Shown here: positions 1 through 7,979 of the stretch, piece by piece
Numbering within the stretch: the first letter of the stretch is position 1
Layout: each line of letters begins with the position of its first letter
Source of the DNA: an uncultured Flammeovirgaceae bacterium
GTDB taxonomy: Bacteria; Bacteroidota; Bacteroidia; Cytophagales; Cyclobacteriaceae
NCBI GenBank assembly: GCA_937138955.1
Contig: CAKZPJ010000020.1
Coordinates: forward strand, 1-19,754
Length of the DNA stretch: 19,754 nt
Reading direction: 5' to 3'
Notes under the pieces: generated by a model
Told to the model about the DNA's origin: nothing
The model's input: the letters and a program-made list of their open reading frames with translations, nothing else
The model's database searches: none
Position numbers and translations under genes: made by a program

Positions 1-33
1 AGTAGATGCGACAAAAATATAGAATAATCTGAA

Positions 34-975
34 TTAGCTAAACCGTTTGGCTAGTTGAGTCACTAAACCTTCCTTTAAAGCGTAAGAAGAAATTCGGATA
101 CTATGAATCTGGTAGGTTTCTAGCACAAATTGAACCAGCCAAGATGCAGGCACAATCATGTCTACTCGCATTTCAATCATACCTGGAATTTCTAGTCGCT
201 GTGCTCGGTTCATTTGGGAGAAATCTTGTAGCATTTGCTTAAAAGCATCAGGTGTGAGCGGAAGCTCTGGAGCACTCTCCTTAACTTCCGTATTGCTTCG
301 GTGCTGGTAAATCTCGCTTAAAGTATCGAATGTGCCCGACGCGCCAATGAGTGTTTCGGGCTGGTATTGCTCAACCGCAGTCGCAAGAGAAACTAAGGTT
401 TCTGAGAAATAGTTTTGCAGCGCATCAACATTGGAATCGGTGATGGGGTCTTGAATATCAAAGCGGTCTAATAGTCGCTGGGCGCCAATCTCAAAGCTTT
501 GTTTCCAAAACACTTGATCCTGATTACAGAGGATAAACTCTACACTGCCGCCCCCAATATCCATAATTAGCGAATTTTCAGTAGATAGGGAAATAGCGTG
601 GCGCACTCCGTAGTAGATGTATTCCGCTTCCTGATCTCCTGGAATAATATCCACAGTGATTCCTGTTGTCCGCTTGATCTTATCTGCTAGTTCTTGTCCG
701 TTGTTCGCGTTTCTAAAGGCACTAGTGGCAGTACAACGAACGCGCTCTGACGGAACCTGATAGGATGTAAGCTTACTTCTAAAATGAGTTAATGCAGCTA
801 AAGCTCTCTCTTCTGCCTCAGGAGTGATAAAGCCTTGGTTGATACTTCCTCGTCCAATCATCACAGGAATACGCTCCCGATAAATTAAGTGAAAATCACG
901 ATTAGGTTGTATTTCGGCTATCAACAAGTGAAAGGTATTGGTTCCCAGATCAATAGTAGCGACGTAGTTACTCAT
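34..975 (-). CDS. ppx: Ppx/GppA-family exopolyphosphatase
   Basis: This 313-residue protein is predicted to be a cytoplasmic exopolyphosphatase or guanosine pentaphosphate phosphatase of the ASKHA (actin-like ATPase) fold, releasing phosphate from polyphosphate or pppGpp. It shows the N-terminal phosphate loop ATIDLGTNTFHLL (Asp9), the acidic stretch IPGDQEAE with the expected catalytic glutamate near 116-118, the second phosphate loop MDIGGGSVEF (139-147) and GASGTFDTL near 213-221. About 310 residues is the length of the short, two-domain form without the C-terminal HD-like domain of E. coli Ppx, as is usual in Bacteroidota. The start is an ATG at 973-975. The gene is divergent from the carboxylase gene across 97 bp. 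Whether it acts on polyphosphate or pppGpp cannot be told from sequence. Confidence 0.93.
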   Translation of the reverse strand: MSNYVATIDLGTNTFHLLIAEIQPNRDFHLIYRERIPVMIGRGSINQGFITPEAEERALAALTHFRSKLTSYQVPSERVRCTATSAFRNANNGQELADKIKRTTGITVDIIPGDQEAEYIYYGVRHAISLSTENSLIMDIGGGSVEFILCNQDQVFWKQSFEIGAQRLLDRFDIQDPITDSNVDALQNYFSETLVSLATAVEQYQPETLIGASGTFDTLSEIYQHRSNTEVKESAPELPLTPDAFKQMLQDFSQMNRAQRLEIPGMIEMRVDMIVPASWLVQFVLETYQIHSIRISSYALKEGLVTQLAKRFS

Positions 976-1021
976 GGAGTTATTAACGGAATAAATAGAG
1001 ACTTATGTCATTCAGAGGGTG

Positions 1022-1029
1022 CAAAATTA
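1022..1029 (-). promoter_or_regulatory. Predicted -7 element for the ppx gene
   Basis: Read on the minus strand this is TAATTTTG, an exact match to the Bacteroidota -7 form TAnnTTTG, placed about 47 bp upstream of the ppx ATG. A clear TTTG -33 box is not seen at the expected distance, only a weak TTTC. It is seen in sequence; promoter activity is inferred. Confidence 0.45.
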
Positions 1030-1040
1030 CGGTTTTACGC

Positions 1041-1048
1041 TATCTTTG
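1041..1048 (+). promoter_or_regulatory. Predicted -7 element for the carboxylase gene
   Basis: TATCTTTG matches TAnnTTTG exactly. It lies 24 bp before the ATG at 1073, which would give a short leader. It also argues against the in-frame GTG at 1019 as the start, since that codon would lie upstream of the promoter. No good TTTG -33 box is seen. Confidence 0.5.
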
Positions 1049-1072
1049 AAATGCCTGAATGAAAGCTACAAC

Positions 1073-2662
1073 ATGAAAGAACAACCTGAAGGTTCATCCA
1101 CCAGCAATAGCGATGTGAGAACTGAAAAGAATAAAATCCTTACTCAGAAGCATCAAGATGCGGAATTAGGGGGTGGGCAAAAGCGTATTGATGCTCAGCA
1201 CGATAAGGGTAAGCTTACAGCCCGCGAACGGCTCAAGTTGTTACTAGATAAAGGAAGTTTTCAGGAGATCGGAAAGTTTGTAGAACACCGCTCCCACGAA
1301 TTTGGATTAGAAAAACAGCGTTTTCTGGGCGACGGGGTGGTAACAGGATACGGACGAATTAGCGGACGGCTGGTGTACGTGTTCTCTCAGGATTTTACCG
1401 TTTTTGGTGGATCGCTATCTGAAGCGCATGCGGAGAAGATTGTTCGTATAATGGACTTAGCCATGAAAAATGGCGCCCCAGTGATTGGTCTGAACGATTC
1501 GGGTGGAGCTCGTATTCAAGAGGGCGTAGTTTCGCTGGGTGGTTACGCGGACATTTTTTACCGAAATACATTGGCATCAGGCTTAATTCCTCAAATATCA
1601 GCGGTGATGGGACCCTGCGCGGGTGGGGCAGTGTACTCGCCGGCCATTACTGACTTTATTCTGATGGTAGAAAAGACCTCGTATATGTTCGTCACGGGGC
1701 CAAATGTAGTAAAAACCGTAACCCACGAAGAAGTAAGTTCGGAAGAGTTAGGTGGAGCTATGACGCATAGTACCAAAAGCGGGGTTACTCACTTTCGAGA
1801 TGCGAATGAGTTGCAGTGCATCCGGCGTATTCAGCAGCTACTTTCCTATATGCCCCAAAACTGTGAAGAAGATCCGCCCCGATTACCGTATTCAGCTAAG
1901 GAAAGTGAAAAACGCCCTAATCTAAACGATATTGTACCGGATAACCCCAACCAACCCTACGACATGCGGGAAGTAGTAGCGGGCATTGTGGATACGGATA
2001 GTTTTCTGGAAGTTCATCAGGATTATGCAGAAAATATTATCGTTGGTTTTGCGCGAATCGGTGGACGAAGTATTGGAATTGTCGGAAATCAGCCCGCCAG
2101 CTTGGCGGGGGTATTGGATATTAACGCTAGTAAAAAGGGCGCGCGTTTTGTTCGCTTCTGCGACTCATTCAATATTCCGTTGCTAGTGCTGGAAGATGTG
2201 CCTGGCTTTTTGCCCGGAACCGACCAGGAATGGAATGCTATTATCACCAACGGAGCTAAACTACTTTATGCCTTTAGTGAAGCTACCGTTCCGCGCGTAA
2301 CAGTAATTACCCGCAAAGCCTACGGTGGGGCCTACGATGTGATGAACTCTAAGCACATCGGAGCCGATATGAATTACGCCTGGCCATCGGCCGAAATTGC
2401 GGTAATGGGAGCCAAAGGAGCGGCAGAAATCATTTTCAAAAGAGAGATCAAGCAAGCGACAAACCCTGAAGAACAACTTCAGAAGAAGGTTGATGAATAT
2501 ACTGAAACCTTTGCCAATCCGTATCGGGCCGCAAGTCGTGGGTATGTCGATGAGGTAATCTACCCAGAGGATACCCGTGATAAACTGTTGCTGGCGTTTG
2601 AGATGTTAGAAAATAAGGTAGATAAATTACCTAAGAAGAAACACGGGAATATTCCGTTATAG
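1073..2662 (+). CDS. pccB: Propionyl-CoA/methylmalonyl-CoA carboxylase beta (carboxyltransferase) subunit
   Basis: This 529-residue protein belongs to the biotin-dependent acyl-CoA carboxyltransferase family (PccB/MmdA). These enzymes move carboxyl groups between carboxybiotin and an acyl-CoA, here probably propionyl-CoA/methylmalonyl-CoA. Two crotonase-fold halves are evident. The first contains [24 protein letters not shown] and [11 protein letters not shown]; the second contains [23 protein letters not shown] and [15 protein letters not shown]. These are the CoA-binding and oxyanion-loop regions of the family, and the length is typical. The frame is open back to a GTG at 1019, but I chose the ATG at 1073 because it follows the predicted -7 element and the family normally begins with a short variable tail. 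No biotin carboxylase or biotin carrier gene is adjacent, so the partner subunits lie elsewhere. Propionyl- rather than acetyl-CoA specificity is inferred from overall similarity. Confidence 0.92.
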   Translation: MKEQPEGSSTSNSDVRTEKNKILTQKHQDAELGGGQKRIDAQHDKGKLTARERLKLLLDKGSFQEIGKFVEHRSHEFGLEKQRFLGDGVVTGYGRISGRLVYVFSQDFTVFGGSLSEAHAEKIVRIMDLAMKNGAPVIGLNDSGGARIQEGVVSLGGYADIFYRNTLASGLIPQISAVMGPCAGGAVYSPAITDFILMVEKTSYMFVTGPNVVKTVTHEEVSSEELGGAMTHSTKSGVTHFRDANELQCIRRIQQLLSYMPQNCEEDPPRLPYSAKESEKRPNLNDIVPDNPNQPYDMREVVAGIVDTDSFLEVHQDYAENIIVGFARIGGRSIGIVGNQPASLAGVLDINASKKGARFVRFCDSFNIPLLVLEDVPGFLPGTDQEWNAIITNGAKLLYAFSEATVPRVTVITRKAYGGAYDVMNSKHIGADMNYAWPSAEIAVMGAKGAAEIIFKREIKQATNPEEQLQKKVDEYTETFANPYRAASRGYVDEVIYPEDTRDKLLLAFEMLENKVDKLPKKKHGNIPL

Positions 2663-2723
2663 GGTAAGGTATAGCCAGAAATAGTTGAATTCATCAACGA
2701 TTATCCTTGTACCTTGCGGTTCT

Positions 2724-3737
2724 ATGACTGCCTTCGCCCGATATGTTGTTTGGTTATGTCTAATTCCGTTGGGAACAGTGGCGCAGCCATCCGTTAGCCA
2801 GAAAATGACGTGGATGTTCTACAATGTAGAAAATCTATTTGATGTCCAGGATGATTCTCTCACACGCGACGAAGCATTTCTACCGGCGGGAGATCGCCAC
2901 TGGACGTACGGAAGGTTTCTTAAGAAACTGAACCATACCTATAAAGTAATTGCTGGAGTAGGAGAGTGGAATCCCCCGGCAGTTATTGGGCTGGCTGAAG
3001 TAGAAAATCGCTACGTATTGGAAGCTCTTTTGCGAGAAACGCCGTTGCACCGCTTTGGCTACCAGATTGTTCATCAAGAGTCGCCCGATGCTCGAGGAAT
3101 TGATGTCGCCTTACTATTGCGTCCAGACTTGGTTAGTATTCAAGCTCAGGAATTTATTACGGTAGACTTACCGAATGGCCGAAAGACGCGAGAGATTTTG
3201 TATGTACAAGCAGCTTTGCCCGATAAAGAAGTAATGCATCTTTACGTAAACCACTGGCCTTCTAGGTACAGCGGCACGAAGGTTTCGGAAGAATCGCGGA
3301 AGCAAGCGGCGATTACTTTGGCTACCCATATTAAAAATGTGCTGGCGGACGAACCGGATGCTCAAATTTTGGTAACCGGAGACTTTAATGATTCGCCCGA
3401 AGATGCTAGCATGAAGTATTTGGTTGAAAACCTGCCGCTCGAGAATATTAGTAACTATCAGTTCGAGGGAACGCACAAACATCAGGGAGAATGGGGTGTC
3501 CTAGACCAGTGGCTTGTTTCAGAAAGTTGCCTCAGTCTTCAGGCGGGTTGGCATATCGAAAGGAACCGAGGGCAAGTTTACCACCCTGAATGGCTGCTAG
3601 AACCTGATGAAACCAACTTAGGATTCAAGCCCAATCGCACCTATGTAGGCTTTCGGTATCAAGGTGGCTTTAGCGATCATTTGCCGATATTCGTCCGGCT
3701 TATTTCGCCATCTTCAATTAGTAGTCTAAAACAATAA
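2724..3737 (+). CDS. Secreted endonuclease/exonuclease/phosphatase-family protein
   Basis: This 337-residue exported protein has the DNase I-like endonuclease/exonuclease/phosphatase fold. The family holds metal-dependent nucleases and phosphodiesterases; substrate cannot be assigned here. After a Sec signal (residues 1-20, ending TVAQ) come FYNVENLFD (32-40), GLAEVEN (89-95, metal-binding Glu), NHWPSR (176-181, catalytic His177), VTGDFNDSPED (218-228, Asp220 and Asn222) and SDHLPIF (317-323, Asp318/His319). All the usual active-site elements are therefore present. The frame is open from a TTG at 2685, but the ATG at 2724 gives a proper signal peptide directly at the N-terminus, so I prefer it. 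It lies 61 bp after the carboxylase gene and 24 bp before the rhomboid gene, so the three may be co-transcribed. Confidence 0.88.
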   Translation: MTAFARYVVWLCLIPLGTVAQPSVSQKMTWMFYNVENLFDVQDDSLTRDEAFLPAGDRHWTYGRFLKKLNHTYKVIAGVGEWNPPAVIGLAEVENRYVLEALLRETPLHRFGYQIVHQESPDARGIDVALLLRPDLVSIQAQEFITVDLPNGRKTREILYVQAALPDKEVMHLYVNHWPSRYSGTKVSEESRKQAAITLATHIKNVLADEPDAQILVTGDFNDSPEDASMKYLVENLPLENISNYQFEGTHKHQGEWGVLDQWLVSESCLSLQAGWHIERNRGQVYHPEWLLEPDETNLGFKPNRTYVGFRYQGGFSDHLPIFVRLISPSSISSLKQ

Positions 3738-3761
3738 CCGTTTAAACGATAATTTCCCAAA

Positions 3762-4319
3762 ATGCAGTCTATCAGTAGTAGTATGTTGGTTCCTGCCCGC
3801 CTGGTATTTCTGATGTGGGGTACTTTTGTTTTGGATCAACTTTATCCGATAGATCTGGCGATGTTTGGTATTTTACCTCGTACCATCCGGGGTCTTATCG
3901 GAATTATAACCGCTCCGCTGCTACACGGATCGGTAGCGCACCTCGTCTCTAATACGATGCCTGTGCTAATTTTTGGAACGGTGCTGTATATGTTCTACCG
4001 GCGGGTAGCTACTCAAGTGTTCTTACAATGCTACTTTTTTACGGGTATACTGGTTTGGTTATTTGCTCGAACATCAATCCATATTGGAGCTAGCGGTCTT
4101 ATCTATGGTCTGGCATTCTTTCTAATTTTCTTCGGACTATTTCAGCGCGATTTTAAATCACTACTGATCTCTATTATTATTTTAATTTTCTACGGTGGAA
4201 TTTTCTACGGCGTACTACCAACTCAAAGCTACGTTTCCTGGGAGTCCCATCTGCTAGGTGGGCTGATAGGTTTCTTAAATGCGGTAAATGCTGGGACTCG
4301 TCGTTTACAGAAATATTAG
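3762..4319 (+). CDS. Rhomboid-family intramembrane serine protease
   Basis: This 185-residue polytopic inner-membrane protein is a rhomboid protease, which cleaves transmembrane segments of substrate proteins inside the bilayer. The catalytic pair is present: GASG (109-112, Ser111) and SHLLGG (162-167, His163). The family's second-helix motif HGSVAHLVSN (55-64) supplies His60 and Asn64 for the oxyanion hole. Hydrophobic segments near 12-30, 43-53, 66-78, 86-103, 108-126, 133-151 and 163-175 fit the six-helix core. The ATG at 3762 is chosen; a second ATG seven codons later is possible. It is the last gene of the core-like block, and its stop is followed at once by the A/T-rich degraded region. 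The substrate is unknown. Confidence 0.9.
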   Translation: MQSISSSMLVPARLVFLMWGTFVLDQLYPIDLAMFGILPRTIRGLIGIITAPLLHGSVAHLVSNTMPVLIFGTVLYMFYRRVATQVFLQCYFFTGILVWLFARTSIHIGASGLIYGLAFFLIFFGLFQRDFKSLLISIIILIFYGGIFYGVLPTQSYVSWESHLLGGLIGFLNAVNAGTRRLQKY

Positions 4320-4828
4320 ATGTGTTCGTGTATTCACGTGTTGTCCATAATCATCAAAAACACCCTGCTAACCATTAAACTAAGCTAAAAAATATGATTT
4401 TAAAAGTGACAAACTTCAAGTTGAAGACTTAAAAACCTACGAAATGAGTTAGAATATGAATTATTAGTTACACAGAATTGCTCACCACGCAAAAGTTTCC
4501 TATTCCTTACTTTGGAAAAACAAACTTTCCGTTGATCCTTCTGAATTCTCTACGTAACGATTTATTGATGATGTATTCGGAAATGAAACTTGGGAAAAAA
4601 GATGACATGCGATTTAAATAAAATGTGGGGAAATCAATCAAGGATAAAATATAGTATTTGACGGTTTATTGAAAGTTTCAAAAAAGGCGATAGAATTATT
4701 GTTTCAATTTGGGACGTTTTTTTAGTTTGTGAAATTGTTTCAGACCAGCTAGATCCAATTTCTAATTTGCCAATTCTAGATTTGAACAAAAGGCTTTTGA
4801 TTGTTATAAATAAATTGTTGCACCGAGC
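4320..4828. other. A/T-rich degraded intergenic region with no intact gene
   Basis: These 509 bases are very A/T-rich (16 G/C in the 60 bases 4681-4740). They hold only fragments of reading frame on the plus strand: one open from 4460 to 4618 without a start codon, ending MKLGKKDDMRFK, and one open from 4662 that reads FKKGDRIIVSIWDVF and runs across the junction near 4829. Neither has a start and I recognise neither; they may be relics of decayed genes. No promoter, hairpin terminator or terminal inverted repeat is clear. The right edge is where sulfatase homology begins abruptly. Confidence 0.6.
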
Positions 4829-6067
4829 GGATACGCTACCTACCAGGTGGGCAAATGGCACGTCGGCAATACTGAGCCGTACTGGCCAAAAAACAAAGGG
4901 TTCCAACAGTACCTCTCACTCATTGAGGGAGCTATGAGCTACTACAACAACTGGCCTTGGGGCAAGAACCAGGATACGCTGATGATGCGCTACAATGGGG
5001 AGCAATACCACCCGGACGATGGTTTTTTCGCTACCACTACCTTTTCTGATACGGCCGCGGCCTTCATCCGCCGCCACCCAGCGGATCAGCCCTTCTTTAT
5101 GTACCTGGCCTACAACGCCCCGGATTGGCCACTGCACGCTACGGAAGAAGACCAGAAACAGTACGAAGGACACTACGACGCAGGTTGGGAGCCTGTCCGG
5201 CAGCAACGCTTTGCCAGGATGAAGGAACTAGGACTACTGGGTAGCAAGGCGATTGATTTGTCATCTGCTTACAAAACTGTACCAGATTGGGACTTGCTTA
5301 ACCCAACCGAACGGCAAACTTGGAGCAAGAAAATGGAACTCTACGCCGCCGTCATGCACCGCATGGATATTGATATTGGCCGGGTGGTGTCATCGCTACG
5401 GGAAACCAACCAGTTGGACAATACACTCATCATTTTCCTCAGTGATAACGGGGCCAGCCACGAAGACCCTAATGGCTCTTGGGTCATCTACCCCAACGAT
5501 GGCAAACCTGGCAGAGTGTATTCTTTTCCGGCTTACGAACTGCCCTGGGCCAATGTGAGCAATACCCCGTTCCGGCTCTTTAAGTCTTACCTACACGAGG
5601 GCGGTATCCGCACGCCATTGATCGCCCACTGGCCAAAGGGCATCGCCCCGGGGAACACTGACCAGCAGACGGTCGGGCACATTATTGATGTTTTGCCTAC
5701 CATTTTAAACTTAGCTGGTGCTACCTACCCGCAACGGTTCCATGATCGCGACATTACGCCGCTGAGCGGGGTATCGCTACTGCCCGCTTGGCAGGGACAA
5801 GGACAGCCCAGCGAGCGAACGCTTTTTTGGGAGCACCAGTACAACCGCGCCCTGAGACAGGGGCCATGGAAATTGGTATCGGCCTACAAACTACCCAGCC
5901 AAGCCCGGCGAAACTTGTGGGAGCTATACAACCTAGACGATGACCCCACCGAGCTGACCAACCTAGCAGATAGCCAACCAGACATGGTTAATGAGCTAGT
6001 ACAGCGGTACGAGGCATGGGCCAAGCAGGTAGGCACACTTAGCAAGCAGGCCATGGACAGAGCTTAG
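4829..6067 (+). pseudogene. Sulfatase (family S1, S1_4-like) lacking its N-terminal ~125 residues
   Basis: The frame encodes the middle and C-terminal parts of an S1 sulfatase. Homology starts at GYATYQVGKWHVG; upstream the frame hits TAA at 4811-4813, and there is no ATG, only an internal GTG at 4847. Missing are the signal peptide, the first metal-binding Asp pair and the C-x-P-S/T-R formylglycine site, so the product cannot be an active sulfatase. Retained are the GKWH lysine/histidine, the FLSDNGA metal ligands (Asp200/Asn201 counted from 4847), HEGGIRTPLIAHWPKG and the C-terminal LWELYNLDDDPTEL. The complete minus-strand sulfatase (12652-14199) has the same architecture and shows what is lost. 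APDW here (codon at 5123-5125) has Asp where that paralogue has His (APHF). The frame is otherwise intact to its TAG, suggesting recent loss of the 5' end. It lies 23 bp before the next gene. Confidence 0.85.
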
Positions 6068-6090
6068 GATAGGTAAAACTTAAACTAGCA

Positions 6091-7947
6091 ATGAGGCATC
6101 TATTTCGTAGACTTTCAGCATTAATTTTACCTACACAGGTACTGTGGCTCGTATGCTGTCAGGAACCGCTCCCACCGTCTACTGATGAAGGTCAAAAGTA
6201 TACTTACCGGGGCTGGAATATTCTCTCTTCGCACCGGGAGAACGGGCTAAAGACGCTAGACAAAGCCGCCGAATACGGAGTCAACCACATAGAGCTGTCG
6301 CACTATCAGCTTTGCCACGACCTAAAAGACTTGCGAAAAGAGGAGAACCGCCAAGCGACTAACTTCTTCATTGATGCCGCCCACCAGAGAGGCATTGATG
6401 ATGTCTACGTATGGGATCATGCCTTCTACGATCTTAGCTATTACCCCGACCAGTTTAAAGTAGATAATACATTCGATACGACCGATCTGCGGCACCATAC
6501 CGCCAAGTTCAGCGGGGGAATTCAGCAGCAGCTTGACCTGGACGATCCGGAATTTTGGCAGTGGGTGTACCAAGACTATGACTCGCTACTGGCGATGGCA
6601 CCTCAACTAAACGGCGTTGTGCTTACCTTCATTGAGACGGGCAGCTACGTCATCTATCAGCATTCGGATAAACTCACCAACAAAAGCCAGAAGCTGGCCG
6701 CCCTGGTAGACTCGCTGGGCAATTACTTTATTGACCGCAAGGCGCTAAAGCTTACGATCCGCACGTTTATCTACAATCAATTTGAAAAAGACATCATCTT
6801 AGAAGCTTTGCGGCTCATCAAGCGCAACGACCTGACGGTGATGATCAAGATGGTGCCTCACGACTGGTTTATGACCTACCCTTACCAAGACTATGTGGCC
6901 GACATCCCATTCCCGGTCGTGATAGAATACGACGCAGGGATGGAATATGCCGGAGAAAATATTATTGTAAATTCATTCCCCAACTACTTTGCTGATGCCT
7001 TTCGGCATTACCATCAGTATGATAACGTAGTGGGCTACTGCGCCCGTGCCGATCGCTATGAGGAAACTACCGCGGTAGGCACGCCCGGCGAAACCAACCT
7101 CTACGTATTGTCTCGGCTCACCGAAGACACAGGTACGGCTACCGATACTTTGGTCAAGACGTTTATTCGCAAAAACTACGGCGCAGCTACGCTACCGTAT
7201 CTGCTTCCTGCTTTCCAATCGGCTTTTCCTATAGTTATGTATACGATGTATACATTGGGGTTGCATACCGCCAACCATTCGAGGCTTAACTACCATCGTA
7301 AGACAATCTACCACACCCACACCACGGGCGAGTGGTACGCCCCCAACGATCAGATGATCAGCATAGCACACGATGTAAACCAGACATTGCACAACTACAA
7401 AGATGTGCTTAACCACTTAGCCTTTCCGGCTTACAAGGTGGACACTGCCGGGCTACAAAAAGACATCGGCTGGGTGCTGGATAGTGGCTGGCTATCGCCA
7501 GAAGAAATGATGACCCCCACGTATTTGGAGATGGTCATCAGCGAAAAAGATTACGGAGTATCCCTGGCCGAAGAAGCTTTGGCACGAGTAAGCGAGGCCA
7601 TCCCTCTCATATCAGATTCAGCCCAAGCAGCCAAATTATACCATACATTTAACCGCACGCTCATCTTTGCCCAGGAGCGGCGGGGGGCAGCAAAAGTAGT
7701 GTATGGGTACCGCCTGTGGGGCCGGGGCGCAGCGTACCAAACTGATGCGCTCGCCACGCTCATCTACGAAGGTTTAGACGAAGCTGAAGCAATGCTAAAA
7801 GCCATAGACAACTACCCGGTACACACCCCGCTGGGGCAATGGCGTTGGCATCGCGACCGTGAGTCCTTCAGCCTGTACCAGCGTGCCATCACCCAAACTG
7901 GCTGGCCTGAAGTCGGCCTGGGTGGCATCACCGTACCCCGACCTTAA
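6091..7947 (+). CDS. Predicted lipoprotein with GH67-like (alpha-glucuronidase-like) TIM-barrel, function unproven
   Basis: This 618-residue protein has a basic, hydrophobic N-terminus ending LVCCQE, so it is probably a lipoprotein acylated at Cys22 or Cys23. The body starts GWNILSSHRENGLKTLDKAA and EYGVNHIELSHYQL, which read like the first barrel strands of a glycosidase. The stretches VVIEYDAGMEYAG (about 270-285), NVVGYCARADRYEET and TNLYVLSRLTEDTGTATD, followed by a helical region, have the same order and spacing as the central and C-terminal parts of GH67 alpha-glucuronidases. That likeness is judged by eye, and catalytic residues are not assigned. A role in removing uronic acids from a sulfated polysaccharide is inference from the sulfatase neighbours. 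It starts 23 bp after the broken sulfatase and ends 32 bp before the intact one, so the three form an operon. The original promoter may have been lost with the 5' end of the first gene. Confidence 0.6.
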   Translation: MRHLFRRLSALILPTQVLWLVCCQEPLPPSTDEGQKYTYRGWNILSSHRENGLKTLDKAAEYGVNHIELSHYQLCHDLKDLRKEENRQATNFFIDAAHQRGIDDVYVWDHAFYDLSYYPDQFKVDNTFDTTDLRHHTAKFSGGIQQQLDLDDPEFWQWVYQDYDSLLAMAPQLNGVVLTFIETGSYVIYQHSDKLTNKSQKLAALVDSLGNYFIDRKALKLTIRTFIYNQFEKDIILEALRLIKRNDLTVMIKMVPHDWFMTYPYQDYVADIPFPVVIEYDAGMEYAGENIIVNSFPNYFADAFRHYHQYDNVVGYCARADRYEETTAVGTPGETNLYVLSRLTEDTGTATDTLVKTFIRKNYGAATLPYLLPAFQSAFPIVMYTMYTLGLHTANHSRLNYHRKTIYHTHTTGEWYAPNDQMISIAHDVNQTLHNYKDVLNHLAFPAYKVDTAGLQKDIGWVLDSGWLSPEEMMTPTYLEMVISEKDYGVSLAEEALARVSEAIPLISDSAQAAKLYHTFNRTLIFAQERRGAAKVVYGYRLWGRGAAYQTDALATLIYEGLDEAEAMLKAIDNYPVHTPLGQWRWHRDRESFSLYQRAITQTGWPEVGLGGITVPRP

Positions 7948-7979
7948 ATTATTATTACATTAGCTAAAATCACCAAATT

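Noticed and set aside
1019..1072. GTG start giving a longer carboxylase beta subunit
   Set aside because: It lies upstream of the predicted -7 element and adds 18 residues unlike the family; the ATG at 1073 is better.
2685..2723. TTG start for the endonuclease/phosphatase-fold protein
   Set aside because: It would bury the signal peptide behind 13 extra residues; the ATG at 2724 gives a normal leader.
4327..4341. CGTG-TATT-CACG hairpin after the rhomboid gene as terminator
   Set aside because: Only a four-pair stem with no T-run; too weak to call.
4634..4906. Minus-strand 90-codon frame
   Set aside because: It reads across the A/T-rich junction into the antisense of the sulfatase fragment and has no motif or leader.
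7236..7255. Repeated ATGTATAC motif, possible operator
   Set aside because: It lies inside the GH67-like gene and simply encodes Met-Tyr-Thr twice.
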